Assembly: GCF_022631235.3 (NCBI RefSeq)
Contig: NZ_CP093310.2
Location: 62,001-126,000 of the forward strand
Direction of reading: 5' to 3'
Source of the DNA: Psychrobacter raelei
Lineage (GTDB): Bacteria > Pseudomonadota > Gammaproteobacteria > Pseudomonadales > Moraxellaceae
DNA length: 64,000 nucleotides
Part shown: positions 45,831 through 54,381 of the stretch, one piece after another
How positions within the stretch are numbered: the stretch's first letter is position 1
How the letters are laid out: the number at the start of each line of letters is the position of its first letter
Notes under the pieces: model-generated
The model's input: only the letters and a program-made list of their open reading frames with translations
Database searches by the model: none
What the model was told of the DNA's origin: nothing
Made by a program: the position numbers and the translations under genes

Positions 45831-46685
45831 ATGACGATCAATACCCATAGCTTAACGCCCTTTATGCCCGACTCGTTAATCATCAAGCCTTATGCATTGA
45901 TGGATTTGGATGATACCTTATTTCAGACACAACGAAAAATTGCAGCGTGGCAGCTACCGACTGCTGAGCCACATCATTTGGTATATGCCGCCGTCAATAA
46001 GCAAGGTGAGCCATTAAGTCTTATGACCCAGCGCCAGCAGCTGTTTTTTAATTGGTTACTCTCAAGTACGGAGCTGATTGTGGTAACAGCTCGTGACCGA
46101 CATGAGATTAAACGGGTAGTGCTTAACTTTAGCAGCTGGCAAGTGCTGACCCATGGCGCCCTTATCTTACAGCCCTCAGGGGAGCCATTAAAGGCTTGGC
46201 AACACCAGATGGGCGCAATATTAGCGCCGCTACAAGCCAAGTTACAGCAGTTAATAGCGATTATTGAGGAGTATAACCACAGACAGCAAGGGCCATTAAA
46301 ACTGGCGCTGCATCACGATGATTTTGTGGCACCAGGCACTGACTCCAGCGATGACTCATTGAGCGAGATGCTGATTTATTTGGCCATCAAGCATCACCAA
46401 AAAGATGCCATGGCTTTACAGCAATTTGGTGAGTGGCTGCTGGCTGAGCACCCCCAGTTGGCCGATGATTTTTATATCCATAGCAATGCCAATAATTTGG
46501 CCATATTGCCCAAGGGTATCCATAAACGTCATGCGGTAGCCTACTTGCTTGAGCAGCATTTAGACCACGCTCGCCCTAGCTTTGGCTTTGGCGATAGCTT
46601 GGCAGATTTACCTTTTTTGCAGCAGCTTGATTGGTACGGCACCCCCAATCATGGTCAACTTCATGACCACATTCATGTGCTTTAA
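45831..46685 (+). CDS. HAD-family phosphatase of the Ter biosynthetic module
   Basis: HAD hydrolase of 284 residues. Motif I is YALMDLDDTLFQTQR (nucleophile and acid Asp). Motif II is ELIVVTARDRHEIKRVV. The motif III lysine is in LAILPKGIHKRHAVAYLL, and motif IV is FGFGDSLADLPFLQQLDWYG. The C2-type cap between motifs II and III recalls sucrose-phosphate-phosphatase/Cof-like HADs. It would remove a phosphate from an intermediate formed by the neighbouring phosphoribosyltransferase, as predicted for this pathway. It starts 2 bases after that gene. The next gene, StiP-like, follows a 118-base spacer with 16-bp repeats. Confidence 0.85.
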   Translation: MTINTHSLTPFMPDSLIIKPYALMDLDDTLFQTQRKIAAWQLPTAEPHHLVYAAVNKQGEPLSLMTQRQQLFFNWLLSSTELIVVTARDRHEIKRVVLNFSSWQVLTHGALILQPSGEPLKAWQHQMGAILAPLQAKLQQLIAIIEEYNHRQQGPLKLALHHDDFVAPGTDSSDDSLSEMLIYLAIKHHQKDAMALQQFGEWLLAEHPQLADDFYIHSNANNLAILPKGIHKRHAVAYLLEQHLDHARPSFGFGDSLADLPFLQQLDWYGTPNHGQLHDHIHVL

Positions 46686-46739
46686 ATACAGCTTATTTTC
46701 AATCTACCCTCGCTAACACATCGCCTTGTTTAAACATAC

Positions 46740-46787
46740 TTTTTAAATATAACCGTTTTTAAATATAACCATTTTTAAATATAAAAG
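46740..46787. repeat. Three 16-bp tandem repeats upstream of the StiP-like gene
   Basis: Unit TTTTTAAATATAACC plus G or A at 46740-46755, 46756-46771 and 46772-46787; the last copy changes at its end to AAAAG. It is 17 bases before the start codon. The AT-rich units could act as an UP-element/promoter or as protein-binding sites. Confidence 0.88.
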
Positions 46788-46803
46788 ATAAAGCAGCTAA
46801 GCT

Positions 46804-48003
46804 ATGGATTTACACAAAACAACGCCGCCATCAGACATTACTTCGTATTGTGGCAGCTATCTGCCAAGCGATGTGACTTTGTTATTAGACATTGTTGATA
46901 AGTCGGGTGTTAGGGATGTACCGGTGGCACAAAAAGAGGCGCTGATTCAAAGCGGACAGCAGCATTACTCAGACATGCTGACTTTAGAAAAAGCGCCTTC
47001 TGACGCCCATGAGCAGATGTATCAACAGGCGTTACAGCAAGGAAAGTTACGCTTGGCGCAGGATATTGTTCGGCTTAGTACCACTTTAAAAAGCTTGTTT
47101 GAGACGCAGACAAATAGCCGGTCTCCACTGATTTTGGTGAGTTTGGTGCGGGCAGGATTGCCGATAGGGGTTTTGTTACAGCGGGCTTTAAGCGATGGTG
47201 GCGCACCTTATCATTTGCCCAGTCAGCATTATGGCGTCAGTATTATCCGTGATAGAGGGCTAGATCCGGTGGCCCTCACCAAAATCTTGAGCGCTCACCC
47301 CACAAGTCCAATAGTCTTCGTCGATGGCTGGACCGGTAAAGGGGCCATTTATGGTGAGCTGTCACGCAGCTTAAAGGCTTATTTGGATAAGCATTGGACG
47401 GCAGATGCAAGCTTTAGCAATGTGTTTCATCAAGGCCGTGGTGTGGTTCCCTTGTTAACCCTTGCTGACCCTGCGGGCGTGGCGTGGTTATCGGCCAGTA
47501 ATGAGGATTGGCTGATACCTTCAGGTCTGCTTGGCAGTACCGTCTCTGGCCTGATATCACGAACCTTGTATAGCGACCCCAATCACGACTTAACATCCGG
47601 CTTACATCAAAGCGTGATTTATCATAATTTGGCGCATAAAGATCACAGTTTAAGCTTTATCGAGGCCATAGAAGACATGCGCCATCAGCTGCTTTTGCAA
47701 AATGCCAACACAACCGCTTTGCCGACTTATGCAGCCCCGCGTTATCATGCGCAGCCTATTATTGAGACGTTGGCCAATCACTATCAGATTAGTAACATCA
47801 ATCGTATTAAGCCGACCATTGCTGAGGCTACCCGAGCCGTGATGCGGCGTGATCCTGAGCAAGTGTTATTGGCCAGTGCCGATCATCCTGACACGGCATT
47901 ATTAAGGCATTTGTGTCAACAAAAGGGGGTGGCTGTGACGGTGATTGGCGAGCAGATTTTGCCGTATCAAGCGGTCACCATCATCAAAAAACGTGACCAA
48001 TAG
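46804..48003 (+). CDS. StiP-type protein with C-terminal PELOTA-like domain
   Basis: A 399-residue protein recognised as the Ter-linked StiP family, variously described as cysteine-protease-like or phosphoribosyltransferase-like (PF11202). Blocks: the start SSYLPSDVTLLLDIV-like (GSYLPSDVTLLLDIVDKSGV), YSDMLTLEKAPS, PLILVSLVRAGLPIGVLLQR, YGVSIIRDRGLD, and IVFVDGWTGKGAIYGELSR, the last resembling a PRPP loop. The C-terminal 90 residues (INRIKPTIAEATRAVMRRDP, then LLRHLCQQKGVAVTVIGEQI) are a PELOTA-type RNA-binding fold. It has a weak ribosome site. The direction and spacing suggest it is in the same operon as the HAD gene, possibly with an added promoter in the repeats. Confidence 0.85.
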   Translation: MDLHKTTPPSDITSYCGSYLPSDVTLLLDIVDKSGVRDVPVAQKEALIQSGQQHYSDMLTLEKAPSDAHEQMYQQALQQGKLRLAQDIVRLSTTLKSLFETQTNSRSPLILVSLVRAGLPIGVLLQRALSDGGAPYHLPSQHYGVSIIRDRGLDPVALTKILSAHPTSPIVFVDGWTGKGAIYGELSRSLKAYLDKHWTADASFSNVFHQGRGVVPLLTLADPAGVAWLSASNEDWLIPSGLLGSTVSGLISRTLYSDPNHDLTSGLHQSVIYHNLAHKDHSLSFIEAIEDMRHQLLLQNANTTALPTYAAPRYHAQPIIETLANHYQISNINRIKPTIAEATRAVMRRDPEQVLLASADHPDTALLRHLCQQKGVAVTVIGEQILPYQAVTIIKKRDQ

Positions 48004-48087
48004 CCTTGCTACATATCAAAAAAAACCAAATCCTATCGCATAAGCTTTATATCTAATCGCAGTTTTTCTAATCTTAGAGTGTATATC

Positions 48088-49188
48088 ATGACCCCGTTAC
48101 CCCCTTTAATTACCTCAGGTGTCTCTGACAGTAATGCGCCCAATATCGCCATGAATGAGCCGAATTTTTTGAGCTCAGTAAGTGCCATATCCGAGAGCCC
48201 ATTGCACCCTTATCAGTTAGGGGCAAGCCTGTACATGCCTGCCACACGCGAGGATATCTGGGCGGTGATTAGCCGCAGCAAACTGCCAAATTTAGACAGC
48301 GTCATTATCTGCTTAGAGGATGCGGTGAGCGAAAGCGATGTGCCTTATGCTTGGAGTAACATACAAAAGCTATTGTCACATTGGGCCAGTGTTCAACAAG
48401 ATACGCCGCTTAGCGTATCGCGCAGTCAGTGTGTAAATCAGATAGATGAGACCACAGGCATTCAAATATCAGCAGTACAAAAGAGCAATCGACCGCTGGT
48501 GTTTATTCGCCCGCGCAATCCGCAGATGCTAATGCAGCTGGCCGCCTTGCCAAACATTAATCTGGTCGATGGCTACGTGCTGCCCAAAGTGGACATGGAC
48601 AGTCTGTCTAATTGGCGCTTGGCCTGCCAGCAGGTGCAAGAGGACAGTCTATTAATGCCCACTTTAGAGACCGGCCGCTTATTTGATCCGGCACACAATC
48701 AGGCCCTAGCCACGGCCTTAGCGCATGCCTTTGATGAGCGGGTATTTGCATTACGCATTGGCGGCAATGATTTATTTTCTGCCCTGCGCTTGCGTCGACC
48801 CAGCACTCAGACCATTTATGAGACCCCTGTGGGCACCTTGATGCATCAGCTAATTGGGACTTTTGTGCCACAAGGCTATTATTTGACGGCACCTGTGTGT
48901 GAGTACTTTGATAATACCGCTTTGTTTATCCAAGAGCTTGCCACCGATGTCTCACTCGGCTTGGTGGGCAAGACGGTCATTCATCCGGCGCAAATTGCCT
49001 TGGTACAGCAGGCTTTTTCGGTATCTACGCGGGTATTAGAGGAGGCGCAAGCTATCTTAGCTCAAGATGCCAAAGCGGTATTTAAACACAACAATACCAT
49101 GCTCGAGCCTGCCACCCATTATGCTTGGGCAGTACAGACGGTTAAGCGGGCTCAGATATTTGGGGTATTGGCCAATCAGATGTTGTAG
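48088..49188 (+). CDS. CitE/HpcH-HpaI-type carbon-carbon lyase of the Ter module
   Basis: Aldolase/citrate-lyase-beta-like TIM-barrel enzyme, about 366 residues. Metal and substrate elements are seen in SVIICLEDAVSE, RPLVFIRPRNPQML, LVDGYVLPKVDMDS, LLMPTLETGRLFD (acidic metal ligand region) and ALRIGGNDLFSALRLRRP. GKTVIHPAQIALVQQAFSVS is the conserved CitE end. It is the last gene of the biosynthetic module. In the predicted Ter pathway it would make or break a C-C bond in the acyl part of the metabolite. ATG 48088 is preferred to GTG 48079. It converges on ybbA with only 25 bases between them; no terminator is visible there. Confidence 0.86.
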   Translation: MTPLPPLITSGVSDSNAPNIAMNEPNFLSSVSAISESPLHPYQLGASLYMPATREDIWAVISRSKLPNLDSVIICLEDAVSESDVPYAWSNIQKLLSHWASVQQDTPLSVSRSQCVNQIDETTGIQISAVQKSNRPLVFIRPRNPQMLMQLAALPNINLVDGYVLPKVDMDSLSNWRLACQQVQEDSLLMPTLETGRLFDPAHNQALATALAHAFDERVFALRIGGNDLFSALRLRRPSTQTIYETPVGTLMHQLIGTFVPQGYYLTAPVCEYFDNTALFIQELATDVSLGLVGKTVIHPAQIALVQQAFSVSTRVLEEAQAILAQDAKAVFKHNNTMLEPATHYAWAVQTVKRAQIFGVLANQML

Positions 49189-49213
49189 GCTGGTGGCAGC
49201 GTATGCTTGTAGA

Positions 49214-49915
49214 CTATTCTACCCGCCCATCATGAATGGTAATGACCTGATCGGCATGCTCAGTCATCGCTGGGTCATGGGTCACCACCACCAAGGCCGT
49301 CCCAGACTGCTGCTGTAGCTCCAATAATAAGTGCATCACTTGCTGCGCATTTTGTTCATCTAAGTTACCGGTGGGCTCATCAGCGAAGATGATTTTGGGA
49401 CGGGCGACCAGAGCGCGGGCGATTGCTGTGCGCTGCTGTTCACCGCCTGAAAGCTGATGGGGTAAGCTGTCACGGCGGTGGGTAAGACCAACCGCTGTCA
49501 ATAATTGCACCACCCGCTCTAGGTCAGGACGACGTGCAATATCCAGCGGAAACGCGATGTTTTCAGCCACGGTTAAGGTTGGTAATAAATGAAATGACTG
49601 AAACACAAATCCCATATCCTGCTGACGTTTTTGTGCCAATTCATCCTCGCTTAGGGTAGTGAGGTTTTGGCCATCAAGCCAAATCTCTCCACTATCTGGA
49701 TAATCAAGTCCTGCCAGTAGCCCCAGCAAAGTTGACTTGCCTGACCCTGATTTTCCCATTATGACGACAAACTCACCAGCGTCAATCGACACATCGACAC
49801 CTTTTATGATGTCGGTCTTGGTATCGCCGATTATCACGCTTTTGCTTAGGTTGCGTGCCGTCAGTAGGGGCGAGGATTTAACATCGCTGTTTGGATTATC
49901 GATTTGGCTGCTCAT
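49214..49915 (-). CDS. ybbA: ABC transporter ATPase of the YbbA/LolD type
   Basis: ATPase of 233 residues. Walker A is [18 protein letters not shown], the Q-loop is [18 protein letters not shown], the signature is [15 protein letters not shown], Walker B is [14 protein letters not shown], and the switch His is in VVVTHDP. The MacB/LolD/YbbA subgroup works with FtsX-type permeases. Its natural partner, ybbP, is at 33427, separated by the Ter island. tesA lies upstream on the same strand, as it does beside ybbA (divergently) in E. coli. Transcription likely runs tesA to ybbA, with a 13-bp repeat array between them. AAAGAGA precedes the ATG. Confidence 0.88.
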   Translation of the reverse strand: MSSQIDNPNSDVKSSPLLTARNLSKSVIIGDTKTDIIKGVDVSIDAGEFVVIMGKSGSGKSTLLGLLAGLDYPDSGEIWLDGQNLTTLSEDELAQKRQQDMGFVFQSFHLLPTLTVAENIAFPLDIARRPDLERVVQLLTAVGLTHRRDSLPHQLSGGEQQRTAIARALVARPKIIFADEPTGNLDEQNAQQVMHLLLELQQQSGTALVVVTHDPAMTEHADQVITIHDGRVE

Positions 49916-49944
49916 AAAGTCTCTTTAGTCAGGGGACAAATAAC

Positions 49945-49996
49945 AAGGTAATTAAGCAAAGTAATTAAGCAAATTAATTAGGCAAAGTAATTAATC
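49945..49996. repeat. Four 13-bp tandem repeats between tesA and ybbA
   Basis: Units AAGGTAATTAAGC, AAAGTAATTAAGC, AAATTAATTAGGC and AAAGTAATTAATC, exactly 13 bases each, at 49945-49996. They lie between the tesA stop and the ybbA start, in what would be the upstream region of ybbA. No spacer sequences occur, so this is not CRISPR. Confidence 0.88.
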
Positions 49997-50020
49997 AAGG
50001 TGGCTTATTTATAGCGTGCG

Positions 50021-50821
50021 CTATTGAGAGGTCTGGGTCTGTTTTTGTGCTGCGACCTTTTCAAGCGCCGGTTTAAGCACCGGCAAGATGTTGTTATTGA
50101 CGATACGCGCGTAGCCCTCTTTGGTGGGGTGAATGGCATCGGCCTGATTGAGGCTGGCATCACCGCCAACGCCGTCCAAAAAGAAAGGAATAAACACCAC
50201 ACTGGTGTCTTTAGCAATGTTAGGATAAATGGCCGAGAACGATTTGACGTAGTCATCCCCTAAGTTGTCATAGATTTGCATACCGCCAAGCACCACCACG
50301 CTGCCCTGGTCCTGTAAGCGCTTAATGGCCGTGCGAATATTGCTATCGATAGTCGCCACATCGATACCCCGCATGGCATCGTTGGCGCCTGTGGTCAAAA
50401 TAGTGATGTCAGGTTTGGTTTTTAATACCCAGTCTAAGCGGTTCACCAATCCGGTGCTGGTCTCGCCGCTTAAGCCAGAGTTAATGACTTTGGCGTTGAC
50501 ATAACCGGCCTGTTTTAATGCCGCTTCTAATTGGGCGGGGTAGGCCTCAGTTTCGGGCAATCCTAATCCTTCTGTGAGTGAGTCACCGAGGGCCAGTATG
50601 GTAATTGGCTGCTCAATAACTTCAGCTGGAGCACTACTTTGTACGCTTGTGGTGGATTGTGATGCGGCGGGTGCGCTGGTGTTGGTCTGGGTCTTGGCTG
50701 TGGGCGCAGACTCAGCTTGTGACTGAGTGGCCGTCTTATCATTTGAGCTGGGCTGGCAGCCCATTAACAGAGCACTTGCAATAACAACAGCGGATAATGG
50801 CTTAAAAAACGGCATCGACAT
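50021..50821 (-). CDS. tesA: SGNH/GDSL esterase, TesA-like lipoprotein
   Basis: Multifunctional acyl-CoA thioesterase/arylesterase/lysophospholipase I family, 266 residues. The signal peptide ends in a lipobox (LMGC), so it is anchored rather than free in the periplasm as in E. coli. A Ser/Thr/Gln/Ala-rich linker (about 24-72) follows. SGNH blocks: ILALGDSLTEGLGL (catalytic Ser), SGLSGETSTG (Gly), TGANDAMRGID (Asn) and NQADAIHPTKEGY (Asp-His). The start could be ATG 50821 or 50815. Its position upstream of ybbA supports the name. The linker is longer than in TesA from E. coli. Confidence 0.87.
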   Translation of the reverse strand: MSMPFFKPLSAVVIASALLMGCQPSSNDKTATQSQAESAPTAKTQTNTSAPAASQSTTSVQSSAPAEVIEQPITILALGDSLTEGLGLPETEAYPAQLEAALKQAGYVNAKVINSGLSGETSTGLVNRLDWVLKTKPDITILTTGANDAMRGIDVATIDSNIRTAIKRLQDQGSVVVLGGMQIYDNLGDDYVKSFSAIYPNIAKDTSVVFIPFFLDGVGGDASLNQADAIHPTKEGYARIVNNNILPVLKPALEKVAAQKQTQTSQ

Positions 50822-50957
50822 GGCTTTTTTTTATCCCAATAGTATGAATGACAAAATAATGAAATCTTATGTGAGCTCATACTAACAGGGGGTAGGCGCT
50901 TTGGCTGTTTATGAATGGTTATGAGCGTGTGAAATTGGCGCACACAGCATAGATGCA

Positions 50958-51575
50958 CTACTGACCCTCTATAGTGCTGGTGGTTGTAGAGTGGCTTTCA
51001 TCAAAGACTAAGGCAGTTAACACATGATCACGCCACTGCCCATTAATCTTTAAGTAAGACTTGGCATAGCCTTCTTGTTCAAAACCAAGCGTATTTAACA
51101 GCCGCGCACTTCGATGATTATCAGGTAAATAATTGGCCATAATGCGGTGTAGTCCATAGTGCTTGCGCACGTACTCAAGCGCCTGACTGAGCACCTCGCT
51201 CATAATGCCTTTGCCTTCATAGTCTGAGTCTATCGAATAGCCCACATATCCGGCCTGAAATACCCCATACATAAAGCCGCTAAAGTTAATCACGCCTATC
51301 ACCTGTGTGCTGTTTTTTGAGGTGAGTAACATAGAGATGCCTTGGCGTTGACGGTGCATATCTAGTGCCGCTGCAATACGTGCTTGTACGCCATCTAAGG
51401 TGTAACAATCGGGCTCACGGGCGGGCTCATAAGGTGCCAGCCGTGTCTCATTGGCCGTCAGATACGCTTGCAAGGGCTGCGCCCACTCTTGGCTTATCAG
51501 ATACACCTCGGTGCTATCGGTACCAAACAATTTATTCATAGCGCTGTGAGGCACCGTCTCAGTAGTAGAGGGCAT
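50958..51575 (-). CDS. rimJ: RimJ-type N-acetyltransferase
   Basis: GNAT acetyltransferase of the RimJ family, which in E. coli acetylates the N-terminal alanine of ribosomal protein S5. Matching blocks: LAPYEPAREPDCYTLDGVQA, VIGVINFSGFMYGVFQAGYV, then GYSIDSDYEGKGIMSEVLSQ (acetyl-CoA loop), HRIMANYLPDNHRSARLLNT, and GFEQEGYAKSYLKINGQWRD followed by HVLTALVF, all close to E. coli RimJ. The length is 205 residues. TAGGAAA precedes the ATG. It lies between avtA and tesA on the minus strand, with about 105 bases to avtA; the spacer contains an imperfect repeat of AACAGCGGATG. Confidence 0.88.
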   Translation of the reverse strand: MPSTTETVPHSAMNKLFGTDSTEVYLISQEWAQPLQAYLTANETRLAPYEPAREPDCYTLDGVQARIAAALDMHRQRQGISMLLTSKNSTQVIGVINFSGFMYGVFQAGYVGYSIDSDYEGKGIMSEVLSQALEYVRKHYGLHRIMANYLPDNHRSARLLNTLGFEQEGYAKSYLKINGQWRDHVLTALVFDESHSTTTSTIEGQ

Positions 51576-51680
51576 GGCTATTATTTCCTAGACAGGGCAG
51601 TAAGTGTTAGCATCAGCTTTATGTCGCAACAGCGGATGCAACAAGAACTGATGTAACAACAGCGGATGTAAAACAGCCTG

Positions 51681-52985
51681 TTATTGGGCGTCATATAAGC
51701 TGCGTACCACTTCACCAATGACTTTAATACCCGATGCCAACGTTTCATCACTGGCGGCAATACTCATCCGGATGCACTGATGGGCGTGCGGATAATCGCT
51801 GATGTCTAAGCCTGGGAAGAAGTGTTCACTTGGCACAATGAGCGTGGCTTTTTGTTTTAACAGCTCGTAAAGCTCTGTGGTGCTAATGGGTAAGTCCTTG
51901 AACCACACCCACAAGAAAATCGCCCCTTCAGGCTTGTGAATGAACACTGGATACTCACCCAGCTGCTGTTTTAAATGCTCGATGGCAAGCTTAGCTTTTG
52001 CTGCATAAAAGGGCTGGATGGTCTCATCACACAGCTGCTTTAGGCTGTCGTCATTAAGTAGCGGTCCGGTAATGGCAGCCCCAAAGCGAGTGGGGGCCAG
52101 ATTGACCACAGCGTTCATGGCGCTCACGGTTTTTACCACTTCTGGGGCGGCAATAATGATACCGGTACGGGCGCCAGGTAGGCCTATTTTAGACAAGCTA
52201 AAGCACAAAACCGTATTCTCATCCCAGTTTAGATTCACATCAGGATAAATAATATTGGGGAAGGGCTCACCATAAGCATTATCGATAATCAAAGGCACGT
52301 CGTACTGTTTGGCAAGCTGCGATAAATGTGCCATTTCTTCATCGGTCAGCACATTGCCGGTGGGGTTGGTGGGGCGTGAGCAGCAGATTGCACCAATTTC
52401 CCCATTTTTTAGTGCTGGCAAGTTCTCTAAGGCATCAAAGTCAATTTTGTATTTAAAAAAGCCGCTTTCGCCCTCGTGCTCAACCTCTTCAATCTCAGGC
52501 TTTATAGCAATAAAGTGTTTGCCATCAATGTGCACGTCGCTATAGCCGATATACTCTGGGGCTAGTGGTAATAAAATAGATTTGGTGGTGGTATTGCCTT
52601 TTTCGTCTTCGAATTGACCACCAAACAAGTTAAACAAATAGAAAAAAGCATTTTGTGAGCCATTGGTCAGCACGATATGCTCAGTGGTAAGGTTCCAGTG
52701 GTAATGACGGTTAAAAAAAGCCACCAAGGCCTCGATAAATTTGGCATCGCCTTGCGGATTTGAGTAGTTACCCACTGATTCGATGGCGCCGCCTTCAATG
52801 CCGCCTTTTTCCAATGATTTATAGACCTCAAAATAGGCTTCATTCACTTTATCAATGCGTGCTGGGTTACCACCGCCTAACATATTGACAGGTGTTGGGC
52901 TTTTTAGAGCGTCGCCTAGGTCGTCCATAAGTTGAGAGATGGCGCTGGTTTGGGTGAATTGCTGTCCGTATTTTGAAAACTTCAT
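51681..52985 (-). CDS. avtA: Valine-pyruvate aminotransferase AvtA
   Basis: PLP-dependent class I aminotransferase that makes valine and alanine/pyruvate interconvert. The 434 residues include MLGGGNPARI near the start, ALVAFFNRHYHWNLTTEHIV, then TNGSQNAFFYLFNLFGG, CSRPTNPTGNVLTDEEM, PLIIDNAYGEPFPNI (Asp and Tyr of the PLP site), and CFSLSKIGLPGARTGII (PLP lysine in SLSK). The fold-I residues are all in place. The MLGGGNP start and QNAFFYLFNLF are specific for AvtA. Monocistronic or the first gene of a run with rimJ. Confidence 0.92.
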   Translation of the reverse strand: MKFSKYGQQFTQTSAISQLMDDLGDALKSPTPVNMLGGGNPARIDKVNEAYFEVYKSLEKGGIEGGAIESVGNYSNPQGDAKFIEALVAFFNRHYHWNLTTEHIVLTNGSQNAFFYLFNLFGGQFEDEKGNTTTKSILLPLAPEYIGYSDVHIDGKHFIAIKPEIEEVEHEGESGFFKYKIDFDALENLPALKNGEIGAICCSRPTNPTGNVLTDEEMAHLSQLAKQYDVPLIIDNAYGEPFPNIIYPDVNLNWDENTVLCFSLSKIGLPGARTGIIIAAPEVVKTVSAMNAVVNLAPTRFGAAITGPLLNDDSLKQLCDETIQPFYAAKAKLAIEHLKQQLGEYPVFIHKPEGAIFLWVWFKDLPISTTELYELLKQKATLIVPSEHFFPGLDISDYPHAHQCIRMSIAASDETLASGIKVIGEVVRSLYDAQ

Positions 52986-53045
52986 AACAGTACCGTTTAA
53001 GTTATTTTTAGATTAAAAGTTAAAATTATTGACTTAGAGTAGTCG

Positions 53046-54335
53046 CTAAGCGGGCTTGCCGTCAATCATAATAGGACGACTGGCAAGCCAAGCGATAATT
53101 AAGTTAATGATGGTCAGTATTAATATAAATAATAAAGGGCCATCCCAGCCGCCAGTTGCTTCATGCAGCCAGCCTGCGCCAAAAGGACCGGCGAAAGCCA
53201 CCAAGTAAGCCACGGTCTGAGCCATCCCCGACAGTTTACTGGCTTGGTTTGGGCTATAAGTGCGTAAAGAGAACAGCATGATACATAGGGTAAAAATACT
53301 GGCACAGCCAAGCCCCATAATAGCGGTCCACAGCCAAGCTAAGTGAGGTGATAGATAAGTAATACCGACTAGGCCAATGACATTGAGTACCGTGGCGGCA
53401 ATGGCCACAGTCTGAATTTGCATTCCGCGGCGAATTAGCCACGTCATACCGATAATGGCAATGGGCGCCATAAACTGGAACACCGAGCCCATGCTACCGC
53501 CCTCAACCTCACTTAAGCCTTTACTGATCCAGATGGAGGGTAAAAAAGCGGCCACGGTATAAAATAACAAGGACTGTAGCCCCATAAAAACCGCCATTTG
53601 CCAGGCCAGTGCTGATTTCCAAATACAGATGTCCTCTTGAGCTTGCTGCTCTGAGTTCATTACCGCTGCCGGCAGCTTATGAGAGGATCCAAGCCTTAAA
53701 CGTAAGATGACCCACGCAATAATGGCAGCAATACCCAATATTGCCCAACCACCCAGCGCCCACTGCCAGCCGATCCGCTCAGTCAATGGATAGACCAGTC
53801 CCGAGACTATCCCCGCCATCACCGACATGGTTAAGCTAAATAATCCGGTCACTAACGCAATATTGTGCGGGGTTCGCTGCTTGATAACCGGTGCCACTAA
53901 GGTGTTGGCAAAACCGATGGCCAATGACAGCAATACCGTACCCACCAAGAAGCCATGCCAGCTGACCCAAGTTGAGCGCATGATAATACCGGCAGTAATG
54001 ACGAATAGCACCGCAATTAAGGTATTCTCAAGCCCAAAGCGTTTGCCTATCGCCGGAGAGATTAAGGCGCCGAGTGCAAACATTAGCATAGGAATAGCGC
54101 CCAGCCAGCCAATATGGGTGGCATTGATATTGAGTGCGTCTTGGACCACAGGCGCTATGGCACCGAGTGCCACGATGGGCGAGCGCATATTGCTCGCCAT
54201 CAGTAATATGGCGATGACCACCAGCCAAAATACCGCAGGTGGTGTCTTTTGACCCAAAGTATGGGCGGGCTGGGAGGCGTTAGGCGTCGTCGCCTTAGAG
54301 CTGAGACTGTTTTGGGCAGAGGTAGAATGCGACAT
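53046..54335 (-). CDS. MFS transporter, CynX/NimT type
   Basis: Twelve-helix major-facilitator transporter, about 429 residues. MASNMRSPIVALGAIAPVVQ is the typical first helix of the cyanate-transporter (CynX/NimT, YeaN) group, followed by LGAIPMLMFALGALISPAIG and the loop GKRFGLENTLIA. Later helices include GCASIFTLCIMLFSLRTYSP and QASKLSGMAQTVAYLVAFAG, also typical. Substrates of the group include cyanate and 2-nitroimidazole; none can be assigned here. ATG 54335 (MSHSTSAQNS) is chosen, as upstream starts would run through a terminator hairpin. Its stop lies about 60 bases before avtA. Confidence 0.82.
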   Translation of the reverse strand: MSHSTSAQNSLSSKATTPNASQPAHTLGQKTPPAVFWLVVIAILLMASNMRSPIVALGAIAPVVQDALNINATHIGWLGAIPMLMFALGALISPAIGKRFGLENTLIAVLFVITAGIIMRSTWVSWHGFLVGTVLLSLAIGFANTLVAPVIKQRTPHNIALVTGLFSLTMSVMAGIVSGLVYPLTERIGWQWALGGWAILGIAAIIAWVILRLRLGSSHKLPAAVMNSEQQAQEDICIWKSALAWQMAVFMGLQSLLFYTVAAFLPSIWISKGLSEVEGGSMGSVFQFMAPIAIIGMTWLIRRGMQIQTVAIAATVLNVIGLVGITYLSPHLAWLWTAIMGLGCASIFTLCIMLFSLRTYSPNQASKLSGMAQTVAYLVAFAGPFGAGWLHEATGGWDGPLLFILILTIINLIIAWLASRPIMIDGKPA

Positions 54336-54381
54336 AATAGACCACTTACTTGTGACAGACGGGGTAGAGGTTAGCGGGCAT

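Noticed and set aside
46740..46787. CRISPR array
   Set aside because: Direct repeats are 16 bp with no spacers and no cas genes. The same applies to 49945-49996 and 27729-27784.
37048..49213. Prophage or integrative element carrying the Ter genes
   Set aside because: No integrase, phage gene, att-like repeat or tRNA border is seen around the island. Horizontal gain is possible, but the mechanism is not visible.
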